From contig JANMQX010000289.1 of assembly GCA_031370745.1 (NCBI GenBank), forward strand, positions 1 to 15,599: 15,599 nucleotides of DNA, read 5' to 3'. Position 1 is the first letter of the stretch; each line of letters opens with the position of its first letter. The notes under the pieces were generated by a model. It had not been told where the DNA came from. It did not search any database and saw only the letters and a program-made list of their open reading frames with translations. This DNA is from JAENVT01 sp031370745. Its GTDB lineage: Bacteria; Actinomycetota; Acidimicrobiia; Acidimicrobiales; Ilumatobacteraceae. Both the position numbers and the translations under genes were made by a program. Below are positions 1-6,219 of this stretch, one piece after another.

Positions 1-132
1 GTGTGCCCTGGCTGTCACCACAAGATCCTCCGCGGCACCGGACACTATGTTGCAGTGCCGGCCGACGCTCCCGACCTGCGCCGCCACTGGCACAAGGCCT
101 GTTGGGATCGCCGCCAGAACCGGGCCAGTTAG
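1..132 (+). CDS. Small putative zinc-finger protein (possibly 3' end only)
   Basis: I do not recognise this as a named family. The plus-strand frame opens with GTG at base 1 and stops with TAG at 130-132, giving 43 residues. GTG may be the start or just an internal valine codon, because the window begins there. The product has Cys2 and Cys5 in a CPGCH knuckle, then about 25 residues later His31 and Cys34 in HWHKACW. This C-x2-C...H-x2-C-W layout matches PARP-type and LIM-like treble-clef zinc fingers, with an aromatic residue next to the last histidine. The rest is basic, with no other domain visible. It converges on yraN, overlapping its stop by four bases. Coding status rests on the zinc-ligand pattern and on the frame ending exactly at the yraN terminus; it could also be chance. 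Confidence 0.5.
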   Translation: MCPGCHHKILRGTGHYVAVPADAPDLRRHWHKACWDRRQNRAS

Positions 133-575
133 AACGCCGCCTCGAACACCTCGATGTGCACGCCGGTGATGGCTGCGACGTCGAAGCGCACGGACCCGTG
201 CCGGTCGTGCAGCGACAGCCACTCCGCCGCCAGCAGCCGGAGCCGCCGCTGCTTCGTGCGGCCGACAGCGGCCTCGGGCGGACCGAAGCGATCCGACGCT
301 CGAGTTTTGATCTCGCAGAACACCACCGTCGAACCCGAACACGCGACCAGATCGATCTCGCCGGTACCGGATCGCCAGTTGCGATCCACCACCTCGTAGC
401 CATGGGCCGCATACCAACGCGCAGCCAGATCCTCGCCCCACTGTCCCCTGGCTCGGTTGGCCAGGGACGGCTCTACAACTCGGTCGACGGCAACTCTTCG
501 ACGTTGACGTCCTTGAACGTCAGCACCCGTACCTTTGGCACGAATCGGGTCTTCCGGTACATGTCCCACACCCAT
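129..575 (-). CDS. yraN: YraN/UPF0102 family endonuclease-like protein
   Basis: UPF0102 proteins have a small restriction-endonuclease-like fold; their biological role is unsettled. The hallmarks are visible in order: an ANRARGQWGEDLAARW helix, the GYEVVDRNWR strand, GEIDLVA with its acidic residue, VVFCEIKTR (the E-x-K pair) and the basic stretch KQRRLRLLA. The family normally starts just before the A-x-R-x-x-G helix, so only about 111 residues (from about base 464) match. No ATG, GTG or TTG lies there in frame; the first is ATG at 575, 103 bases inside the upstream DUF2469 gene. The true start may be a CTG at 462-464 or this long overlapping form. In mycobacteria the same gene also follows the DUF2469 gene. 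The family call is firm; the start is not. Confidence 0.85.
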   Translation of the reverse strand: MGVGHVPEDPIRAKGTGADVQGRQRRRVAVDRVVEPSLANRARGQWGEDLAARWYAAHGYEVVDRNWRSGTGEIDLVACSGSTVVFCEIKTRASDRFGPPEAAVGRTKQRRLRLLAAEWLSLHDRHGSVRFDVAAITGVHIEVFEAAF

Positions 576-766
576 GCGTCGCTCAACTCCACTTCGATCA
601 CCGGCTTGGCGGCGTCTCCGCTGACATTCAGCTTGACGTCGTTGGCCAGGTAGAACCGGCGCTCGGTCTCCACGGCGAAGCGGAACATGGCCGCGACGTC
701 CTGGTATTCCTGAGCGAGTTGGAGCTCGCGCTCGGCCTCGAAGTTCTCGAGATCGTCGGAACTCAA
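473..766 (-). CDS. DUF2469 family protein (Rv2901c-like)
   Basis: This is a 97-residue cytosolic protein of unknown function, essentially confined to Actinobacteria. It shares long blocks with what I remember of M. tuberculosis Rv2901c: the acidic amino-terminal helix with DLENFEAE, VETERRFYLAN at about residues 33-43, DAWVWDMYR at about 63-71, and VRVLTFKDVNVEEL near the end. The length is normal for the family (about 100). The start is TTG at 766, which gives the expected MSSDDLE beginning; no strong ribosome binding site is seen upstream. It follows rplS after 36 bases and its 3' end overlaps the long form of yraN. In mycobacteria lepB and rnhB lie between rplS and this gene; both are missing here. 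Confidence 0.9.
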   Translation of the reverse strand: MSSDDLENFEAERELQLAQEYQDVAAMFRFAVETERRFYLANDVKLNVSGDAAKPVIEVELSDAWVWDMYRKTRFVPKVRVLTFKDVNVEELPSTEL

Positions 767-802
767 AGCGGGTGCTCGACTACACCGATGGAACGCGAAC
801 GC

Positions 803-1150
803 TCAGGCGTCGCGCTTTTCCTTGATCTTGGCAGCCTTTCCGACGCGGTCGCGCAGGTAGTAGAGCTTCGCTCGGCGAACGTCGCCACGCCGCACAACCT
901 CGAGCTTGGCGACCGTCGGAGTGTGCACGGGAAAGGTCCGCTCGACACCGACGCCGTAGCTGACCTTGCGGACCGTATAGGTCTCGGCCACGCCACTGCC
1001 CGAGCGAGCGATGACGTTGCCTTGGAAAACCTGCACACGCTCCTTGTTGCCCTCGACGACCTTGACATGAACCTTGACCTCGTCGCCGCTGGCGAAGTCG
1101 GGCACGTCGGTGCGGATGTATTGGTTGTCGACAAGATCGGTGGACTTCAT
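803..1150 (-). CDS. rplS: 50S ribosomal protein L19
   Basis: L19 is a large-subunit protein located at the bridge region with the small subunit. The 115-residue product shows the family pattern throughout: DVPDFASGDEVKVHVKVVEG near the amino end, then VQVFQGNVIARSGSG, ETYTVRKVSYGVGVERTFPVHTP, and a basic carboxyl end with RRGDVRRAKLYYLRDRVGKAAKIKE. The ATG at 1148-1150 gives the standard length. It follows trmD by 47 bases, the usual bacterial trmD-rplS pairing, and probably shares its transcript. A GAGAG stretch precedes the start as a weak Shine-Dalgarno sequence. Confidence 0.98.
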   Translation of the reverse strand: MKSTDLVDNQYIRTDVPDFASGDEVKVHVKVVEGNKERVQVFQGNVIARSGSGVAETYTVRKVSYGVGVERTFPVHTPTVAKLEVVRRGDVRRAKLYYLRDRVGKAAKIKEKRDA

Positions 1151-1165
1151 GGCGCGAAAACTCTC

Positions 1166-1193
1166 GGATCATTTGGCTGGCTTCAGCCAGGGA
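1166..1193 (-). promoter_or_regulatory. Small hairpin in the trmD-rplS gap
   Basis: In the 47-base gap between trmD and rplS the sequence CTGGC-TTCA-GCCAG (1177-1190) can form a five-pair stem closed by a four-base loop on either strand. No T run follows, so it is not an intrinsic terminator. It lies in the rplS leader and could affect ribosome loading or RNA processing, but a stem this short may be chance. Confidence 0.25.
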
Positions 1194-1197
1194 ACGA

Positions 1198-1932
1198 TCA
1201 AGGATAGGTGACGGGAGGGAACTCTTCCAACAGCCGACGGTCAACTTCACGCAGTCCTCCGGCCGCCTCGACCAGGTCAGGCCGGTAGCGCAGAGTGCGA
1301 TGCAATGCCTGCGCCCGGCGCCAGCGCTCGATTTTGGCGTGATCGCCGCTGCGAAGGGTTTCCGGCACCGCCCACCCACGAAACTCGGCCGGACGTGTGT
1401 ATTGCGGCTCCTCGAGCACTCCCGACACACCGAAGCTCTCGGTGACGGGACTGGCGTCGTTGCCCATCGCTCCTGGTAAGAGACGCACGACAGCCTCGAT
1501 CACCAGGCACGCGGCGACTTCTCCTCCGCCCAGCACGACATCGCCGATGCTCAGTTCAGCGTCGACCAGGTGTTCGCGGACACGATGGTCGACGCCTTCG
1601 TAACGGCCGCACAACAGGCTGAAGCCGTCGAGCGCCGCCAGTTCTTCTGCCATTTTCTGGTTGAACCGCCGACCGGCCGGGCCCAGCAGAAACAGCGGCC
1701 GTGGGGGATCGGCGGCCTCGACCGAGGCGAAGATCGGGTCAACCTTCATCACCATTCCCGCGCCGCCACCGAACGGAGCGTCGTCGACCGTTCGATGCAC
1801 ATCCGTGGTGTGCTCGCGCAGATCGTGGGTTCGCAGATCCAGCAGCTCGTTCGCCCGGGCCCTCCCCAGCAGACCTTCGGTACAGAACGTGTCGACGAGT
1901 CCCGGGAAGATGGTGAACACGTCGATCTGCAC
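1198..1932 (-). CDS. trmD: tRNA (guanine-N1-)-methyltransferase TrmD
   Basis: TrmD methylates G37 next to the anticodon using S-adenosylmethionine and prevents +1 frameshifting; it is a SPOUT-class knotted enzyme acting as a dimer. Motifs in the 244-residue product: QIDVFTIFPG at the amino end, DDAPFGGGAGMV at about 50-61, the knot segments CGRYEGVDHRV at about 108-118 and SIGDVVLGGGE at about 128-138, then EPQYTRP and a carboxyl tRNA-binding domain with GDHAKIERWRR. I chose GTG at 1930-1932 because the family begins right at QIDVFT; the open frame continues upstream but only as antisense to the DUF952 gene. There is no good Shine-Dalgarno. Its start is 21 bases from the divergent DUF952 start, so trmD either has a promoter inside that gene or is reached by read-through from rimM. 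Confidence 0.97.
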   Translation of the reverse strand: MQIDVFTIFPGLVDTFCTEGLLGRARANELLDLRTHDLREHTTDVHRTVDDAPFGGGAGMVMKVDPIFASVEAADPPRPLFLLGPAGRRFNQKMAEELAALDGFSLLCGRYEGVDHRVREHLVDAELSIGDVVLGGGEVAACLVIEAVVRLLPGAMGNDASPVTESFGVSGVLEEPQYTRPAEFRGWAVPETLRSGDHAKIERWRRAQALHRTLRYRPDLVEAAGGLREVDRRLLEEFPPVTYP

Positions 1933-1953
1933 GGTGTGCAAGCCTACGAGACG

Positions 1954-2274
1954 ATGATCTTTCACATCACCGATACCGACACCTGGGCTGGATCTCAGCG
2001 CCAGGGCAAGCACACCGGCTCGACGCGTGGCATCGACTTGACCCAAGAGGGTTACATCCATTGCAGCACTGCCGACCAATGGCCCGGCGTCGTCGAGCGG
2101 TTCTATGGCGGTGCAACCGGACTTGTCCTGCTGCACGTCGATGAAGAGAAGCTGACGTCACCCCTCGTGTACGAACAGCTGCCCGGCGCACCCGATACGT
2201 TCCCCCACGTCTACGGTCCAATCAACCTCGACGCCGTGGTCACCGCCGAGCCGATAACGCGCGGCATCCCTTGA
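1954..2274 (+). CDS. DUF952 family protein
   Basis: This 106-residue protein belongs to DUF952, small proteins of unknown function often described in relation to glutathione-transferase-like proteins. Family landmarks are clear: MIFHITDTDTW at the start, then GYIHCSTADQW, a RFYGGATGLVLLHVDEEKL strand-turn region, and the ending FPHVYGPINLDAVV. It begins at ATG 1954, where homology begins. It is the only complete gene on the plus strand here, lodged between rimM (convergent, 37 bases away) and trmD (divergent, 21 bases between starts) inside an otherwise minus-strand ribosomal cluster. Its promoter must overlap the trmD coding sequence. No function can be assigned. Confidence 0.9.
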   Translation: MIFHITDTDTWAGSQRQGKHTGSTRGIDLTQEGYIHCSTADQWPGVVERFYGGATGLVLLHVDEEKLTSPLVYEQLPGAPDTFPHVYGPINLDAVVTAEPITRGIP

Positions 2275-2311
2275 CATCCCGGAGCGCGCCCCGGTCTTTC
2301 GACGAACGTAC

Positions 2312-2803
2312 CTAGAGGTCGAACAGACCCTCGGGTGGATCGATGGTCGTCGTGCCGTCAGCACAACGTACGACGAACGTCACCGGGATCAGGGCGCCCG
2401 AATCGAGCTCGAGGATGTCGTGTGCTGGATTGTCGATGACGGCTACACAGGTGCCCCTGAGGATTCCTTGACGGTCGACGACGCTCGAGCCAATCAGGTC
2501 ATGAACCCAAAGAGCGTCGGGGTCACCGCCATCGCCGTCATCGAGGAGCGGCTCGGCCAGGAGTGTCGAATTGGTCAACTTCTCCGCGGCCGTGCGATCG
2601 TCGATGCCATCGAAACGGACGAGCCACTTCTGGTGCTGCTGCTCGCGCGACTCGACGACGGTGAGCCACTTCGACCCGGCCAAGAGCCGGGCTCCGGGCG
2701 CAAGACGTGCGACCCGATCGGTGATCAGCGAGACATACAGCTCGCCGTGGACCCCGTGGGCACGGCCGATGCGCCCGACCTCGCGCAGTGAGTCAGTCGA
2801 CAA
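2312..2803 (-). CDS. rimM: 16S rRNA processing protein RimM
   Basis: RimM binds ribosomal protein S19 and assists maturation of the 30S head. The 163-residue product has the amino-terminal RimM barrel with EVGRIGRAHGVHGELYV (about 8-24) and VRFDGIDDRTAAEKL (about 62-76), then the PRC-barrel domain from about residue 97, beginning LWVHDLIGSSVVD and ending DPPEGLFDL. I chose TTG at 2801-2803: it keeps the family's short leader before EVGRIG and overlaps the end of the KH gene by 11 bases, which suggests translational coupling. An ATG at 2827 would add eight residues and is a reasonable alternative. The start sits in a cluster of GTCGAC repeats. It lies in the usual rpsP-KH-rimM-trmD order. Confidence 0.95.
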   Translation of the reverse strand: MSTDSLREVGRIGRAHGVHGELYVSLITDRVARLAPGARLLAGSKWLTVVESREQQHQKWLVRFDGIDDRTAAEKLTNSTLLAEPLLDDGDGGDPDALWVHDLIGSSVVDRQGILRGTCVAVIDNPAHDILELDSGALIPVTFVVRCADGTTTIDPPEGLFDL

Positions 2804-3113
2804 AGTCGACGTCGACTTCGACGCCATCGCGGGTGGCAGCGGCACGCACCACCGTGCGGATGCTCTGCGCAGTGCGGCCACGACGGCCGATCACCCGTCC
2901 GAGATCGCCGGGACCGACCTTCACCTCGAGCTTCAAGCGATTCCGGCCCTCGACCGCATCGACGTGCACGGCATCCGCATCGTCGACGATCGAACGAACG
3001 ACGTGGGTCAGCACGGCCGTTGCCATCGGCGCCGGGATCTGACGAGCGCTCTCCACCGTCGCAAGCTCCGCCTCGTCGCTCTCCGGCCGATCGGTCACCG
3101 GTTGGTCGGTCAC
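2793..3113 (-). CDS. khpA: KH-domain RNA-binding protein (KhpA-like)
   Basis: This is a single-KH-domain RNA-binding protein of the KhpA/YlqC family, found next to rpsP in many Gram-positive bacteria; relatives bind RNA with KhpB and influence cell envelope growth. Of 106 residues, about 34-106 carry the domain: VLTHVVRSIVDDADAV, then the nucleic-acid loop GRVIGRRGRTAQSIRTVVRA with G-R-R-G at about 76-79. About 33 residues at the amino end, acidic and without recognisable structure, extend beyond the usual 75-80 residue family length. Its ATG overlaps the rpsP stop by four bases (ATGA), and its own end overlaps rimM, so the three are probably translationally coupled. Confidence 0.93.
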   Translation of the reverse strand: MTDQPVTDRPESDEAELATVESARQIPAPMATAVLTHVVRSIVDDADAVHVDAVEGRNRLKLEVKVGPGDLGRVIGRRGRTAQSIRTVVRAAATRDGVEVDVDFVD

Positions 3114-3382
3114 TTGGCTGCCCGGGCGGCGCTGAACTCAGCCATCGCGCCCGACACTTCCAGCAACTTCTTGACCCGCTCGGTGGGCTGAGCGCCATCC
3201 ATCAACCACTTCACTGCCTTGGCATTGTCGATGTTGAGAGTCGATGGATCGGTACGCGGGTTGTAGGTGCCGACGATCTGGATGAATCGGCCATCGCGAG
3301 GCGAGCGGCTGTCAGTGGCGACCACGCGGTACTGCGGCTGCTTGGTCTTTCCAACTCGGGTGAGACGCAGTTTTACTGCCAT
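3110..3382 (-). CDS. rpsP: 30S ribosomal protein S16
   Basis: S16 is a small-subunit assembly protein. The 90-residue product begins MAVKLRLTRVGKTKQPQYRV, continues with ATDSRSPRDGRFIQIVGTYNP, and has the NIDNAKAVKWLMDGAQPTERVKKLL helix, all classic S16 sequence and normal length. The open frame continues upstream, but ATG at 3380-3382 is the family start, with an AAGGAG Shine-Dalgarno at 3396-3401 (12-base spacing). It overlaps the KH gene by four bases and follows ffh by 43 bases, so it may share the ffh transcript. Confidence 0.98.
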   Translation of the reverse strand: MAVKLRLTRVGKTKQPQYRVVATDSRSPRDGRFIQIVGTYNPRTDPSTLNIDNAKAVKWLMDGAQPTERVKKLLEVSGAMAEFSAARAAK

Positions 3383-3395
3383 ACGAATCCAGGGC

Positions 3396-3401
3396 TCCTT
3401 G
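3396..3401 (-). promoter_or_regulatory. Ribosome binding site of rpsP
   Basis: AAGGAG on the minus strand lies 12 bases before the rpsP ATG. It supports that start over the longer open frame and is one of the two strongest Shine-Dalgarno sequences in the window. Confidence 0.6.
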
Positions 3402-3425
3402 CACAATACGAACGGGGAGAGGCTA

Positions 3426-4796
3426 TCAATTGAAGTTCGGGAAGCCACCGGGCATACCGCCCACGTTGGGGAGCCCGCGGCCCTTCTTTCCCTTCTTCCC
3501 TTTTCCTCCCAGGGCCATGCCGCCCATCTTCTTCATCATCTTCTGCATCTCGCTGAACTGCTTGACCAGACGATTGACGTCGCCGACCGAGGTGCCGCTG
3601 CCATTGGCGATCCGCGTACGCCGGCTGCCGTTGATCAACTCGGGCTTGCGCCGTTCCAGAAGGGTCATCGAGCGGATGATCGCCTCGACGGGCTTCAGTT
3701 GATCGTCGCCGATCTCCGCCCCTTTCAGCTCCTTTGGCACCCCCGGCATCATCCCCAGCAGGTTGCCGAGTGGCCCCATCTTCTTGAGTGCCTGCATCTG
3801 CTCCAAGAAATCATCGAGGGTGAACTCCCCCTCCATCATCTTCTCTGCAGCCGTCTCGGCCTGGTCCTTGTCGAATGCCTGCTCAGCCTGTTCGATCAGG
3901 CTCAACATGTCGCCCATGCCGAGGATGCGACCGGCCATGCGATCGGGATGGAACTGTTCGAACTCGTTGAGCTTCTCACCTGTCGAGGCGAACGCAATCG
4001 GCCGACCGATGACCTCCTTCACGCTCAGCGCCGCGCCGCCGCGCGCGTCGCCGTCGAGCTTCGACATGATCACGCCGTCGATGGCCAAGGTGGCGTGAAA
4101 GGCCTCGGCGACCCCGACCGCGTCTTGACCGGTCATCGCGTCGATCACCAAGAAGGTGTAGTCGGGCTGCACCGCCTGGCTGATCTGGCGAACCTGCTCC
4201 ATCATCTCGGCATCAATGGACAGGCGCCCGGCCGTGTCGACGATCAACACATCACGGCCGAGACGACGAGCTTCTTCCAGGCCACGTCTCGCTGTGGAGA
4301 CCGGATCGCCCGGCTCGCTGAACACCGGCACATCGATCTGACGGCCAAGGGTACGCAATTGCTCGACTGCCGCGGGCCGTTGCAGGTCGGCACCCACCAT
4401 CAGCGGCTGGCGACCCTGGCTCTTGAACCACCGGGCCAACTTTGCCGAGTTGGTGGTCTTGCCCGAACCCTGCAGGCCGGCCATCAACACCACGGTGGGC
4501 GGACGGCTGGCATAGGTGATCTTCAGCGTCTCGCCGCCGAGCATCGCGGTGAGTTCGTTGTTGACGATCTTGACGATTTGTTGACCGGGATCGAGAGCCT
4601 GGCTGAGCTTGGCGCCCACGGCCTGCTCGCGGATGCGGGCGGTCACGTTGCGGACGACTCCGACGTTGACGTCGGCCTCGAGCAGCGCCGTGCGAATCTC
4701 TTTCAGAACCTCGTCGACATCGTCGTCGGTCAGACGACCCTTGCCGCGGATCTTCTTGATGACGCCTTCAAGGCGGGAGGACAATGAGTCGAACAT
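3426..4796 (-). CDS. ffh: Signal recognition particle protein Ffh
   Basis: Ffh is the SRP54 GTPase that, with the SRP RNA, binds signal sequences of nascent proteins and delivers ribosomes to FtsY at the membrane. The 456 residues show the N domain (1-90, with TDDDVDEVLKEIRTALLEADV), the G domain with P-loop GLQGSGKTT at 107-115, GADLQRPAAVEQL at about 135-147, DTAGR at 187-191 and SKLDGDARGG at 245-254, and the methionine-rich M domain from about 300, containing RRTRIANGSGTS and MQKMMKKMGGM. The carboxyl tail is rich in glycine and lysine (KGKKGKKGRG). The residues after the P-loop threonines, NSAKL, differ from the common TCAKL but keep the lysine. Length is typical. It lies 27 bases downstream of the lipoprotein gene. 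Confidence 0.98.
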   Translation of the reverse strand: MFDSLSSRLEGVIKKIRGKGRLTDDDVDEVLKEIRTALLEADVNVGVVRNVTARIREQAVGAKLSQALDPGQQIVKIVNNELTAMLGGETLKITYASRPPTVVLMAGLQGSGKTTNSAKLARWFKSQGRQPLMVGADLQRPAAVEQLRTLGRQIDVPVFSEPGDPVSTARRGLEEARRLGRDVLIVDTAGRLSIDAEMMEQVRQISQAVQPDYTFLVIDAMTGQDAVGVAEAFHATLAIDGVIMSKLDGDARGGAALSVKEVIGRPIAFASTGEKLNEFEQFHPDRMAGRILGMGDMLSLIEQAEQAFDKDQAETAAEKMMEGEFTLDDFLEQMQALKKMGPLGNLLGMMPGVPKELKGAEIGDDQLKPVEAIIRSMTLLERRKPELINGSRRTRIANGSGTSVGDVNRLVKQFSEMQKMMKKMGGMALGGKGKKGKKGRGLPNVGGMPGGFPNFN

Positions 4797-4823
4797 CGCC
4801 TCGCAGGCTAGCGGCGCAGCCGG

Positions 4824-6176
4824 TTAGGGAGTGGTGGTGCTCGGCTCCGGTGTCGAGGCGGGATCGGTTGTCACAGGTGCCGGGTCGGCCTGGTGGATGT
4901 AGGCATCATCGACAGCATTGACCGTGTAGAGACCACCGTCGGGCGAACCGAAGGTGTACGCCGGCAGCAGCCAGATGGTGTTGTCCGCGGCCCACACCAT
5001 GGTGAGGTCGGGCTTGACGCTGTTCAAGGTGACTGTGATCGCGTCGACTTTCGTCGGTGCGCAATCCACTGTCGCGGCTTCGGGCTCGCAGGGAGCGATG
5101 GTGGGCTCGAGTGCCGGAGCGACCTCGGTTGCGGTGTCGGCAACGATGGCAACGTCTGGTGTTGCCACGTTGTCGGTCGCCCTCATCACGCCGGTGCCGT
5201 CCAGGCCGCCGACGAACTGGTTCTGCGTCTTCAACCGTTCGAGACCGGCGGCAGCACCGATCGTCGGGTAGTCGGCGCCGCGTTCTGGCGTAGCGAGATA
5301 TCCGGAGGCATATGTGACCGTACCGTTCTCGCCGAATCCGACAGACAGCATGACCGGCGTCTTGAGGCCTTCGAGCAGCAGTGACGCATTGACGCTGGCG
5401 CCCCATTCATCGCCGTACGGTGCGTCGAACTGAAACGAGTTGACGTCGTAGCCCCAGGCGGTGAACATCTGCTTGGCCTTGGCCATTGCCTCATCCTTGG
5501 TGGGCACGCCCAACGGCGGAGTGGGCGCCGGGCAATCGGGCGCAACCACGTCGGGAGAGGTCACATCGGTCTTCGGCGCCGTTCCGGCGGGCACGGCCTC
5601 GGCGGGGAGAGTCTGGGCTGGGGCAACCGCGTCGACTGCAACCGGCGCGCCCAACGCGGGCCCCGTCGTCACGCCCGACACAGAGACGCATCCGGCGCTG
5701 GCTATGGCGGACTGCGCGGCGCTGAGATACCAGGTGAGCATCGCGTCGGAGCCGACGGTCAGCACAGCAGCGCTGTAGTCCTCCGGGCCGACGGCCCAGC
5801 CGCCACCCTGATCAGCTGACAGCGTACGCAGCTCGCCCTGCGCACCCAGAGACGAAGCGAGTTGTGCAATACGGTCGGCGTCGGGCTTTTGGCCAGGAGC
5901 GAAGAACCACGAACCAGCCGCACCACCGAGTAGGGGCAACTGGCCGTCGTACACGAACGTCGTCGAACCCATGAACGCGATCTTCGATTCGGTGGAAACC
6001 TTCGCAGACGAGTCCGCCGCTGTGGGAGCCCCTCCCCCAGATCCGGTCTGGCCACTGGCCAACTGGATGACCTGTGGCTTTTCGGTGAGGGGCGTCGTGG
6101 TATTGGGGTTGCCGCAGGCCGAGAGCCCCAGAGCAACCACAGCAGCGACCAGAACAAGACGGGGTGAGCGAATCAT
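4824..6176 (-). CDS. Hypothetical secreted lipoprotein, Pro/Thr-rich
   Basis: I do not recognise the family. The frame extends further upstream, but ATG at 6176 yields a textbook lipoprotein signal: a short basic start (MIRSPR), a hydrophobic stretch of about 12 residues, and the lipobox LSAC with Cys21. The mature 430 residues would sit on the outer face of the membrane. They split into an amino domain with GSTTFVYDG and WFFAPGQKPDADRIAQL, an Ala/Pro-rich linker (about 205-255), a second domain with AMAKAKQMFTAWGYDVNSFQF and YASGYLATPE...DYPTIGAAAGLERL, another Ala/Pro-rich stretch with two cysteines, a domain with TMVWAADNTIWLLPAYTF, and a Thr/Pro tail. The YPxI-AAAGLERL portion recalls PepSY/YcdB-like repeats of actinobacterial lipoproteins, only as an impression. 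It sits between ftsY (43 bases) and ffh (27 bases), an unusual position. Confidence 0.85.
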   Translation of the reverse strand: MIRSPRLVLVAAVVALGLSACGNPNTTTPLTEKPQVIQLASGQTGSGGGAPTAADSSAKVSTESKIAFMGSTTFVYDGQLPLLGGAAGSWFFAPGQKPDADRIAQLASSLGAQGELRTLSADQGGGWAVGPEDYSAAVLTVGSDAMLTWYLSAAQSAIASAGCVSVSGVTTGPALGAPVAVDAVAPAQTLPAEAVPAGTAPKTDVTSPDVVAPDCPAPTPPLGVPTKDEAMAKAKQMFTAWGYDVNSFQFDAPYGDEWGASVNASLLLEGLKTPVMLSVGFGENGTVTYASGYLATPERGADYPTIGAAAGLERLKTQNQFVGGLDGTGVMRATDNVATPDVAIVADTATEVAPALEPTIAPCEPEAATVDCAPTKVDAITVTLNSVKPDLTMVWAADNTIWLLPAYTFGSPDGGLYTVNAVDDAYIHQADPAPVTTDPASTPEPSTTTP

Positions 6177-6219
6177 GTCTGTTTGACGTCGACGGTTGTC
6201 GCCGTGGTTCCCGAAATCA

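Noticed and set aside
3267..4787. 506-codon open frame on the plus strand
   Set aside because: It is fully antisense to ffh, which has every SRP54 motif; long antisense frames are expected in GC-rich genes.
4797..4823. SRP RNA gene beside ffh
   Set aside because: The gap is only 27 bases and no GGAA-tetraloop stem of the SRP RNA type was seen in it or in the other gaps.
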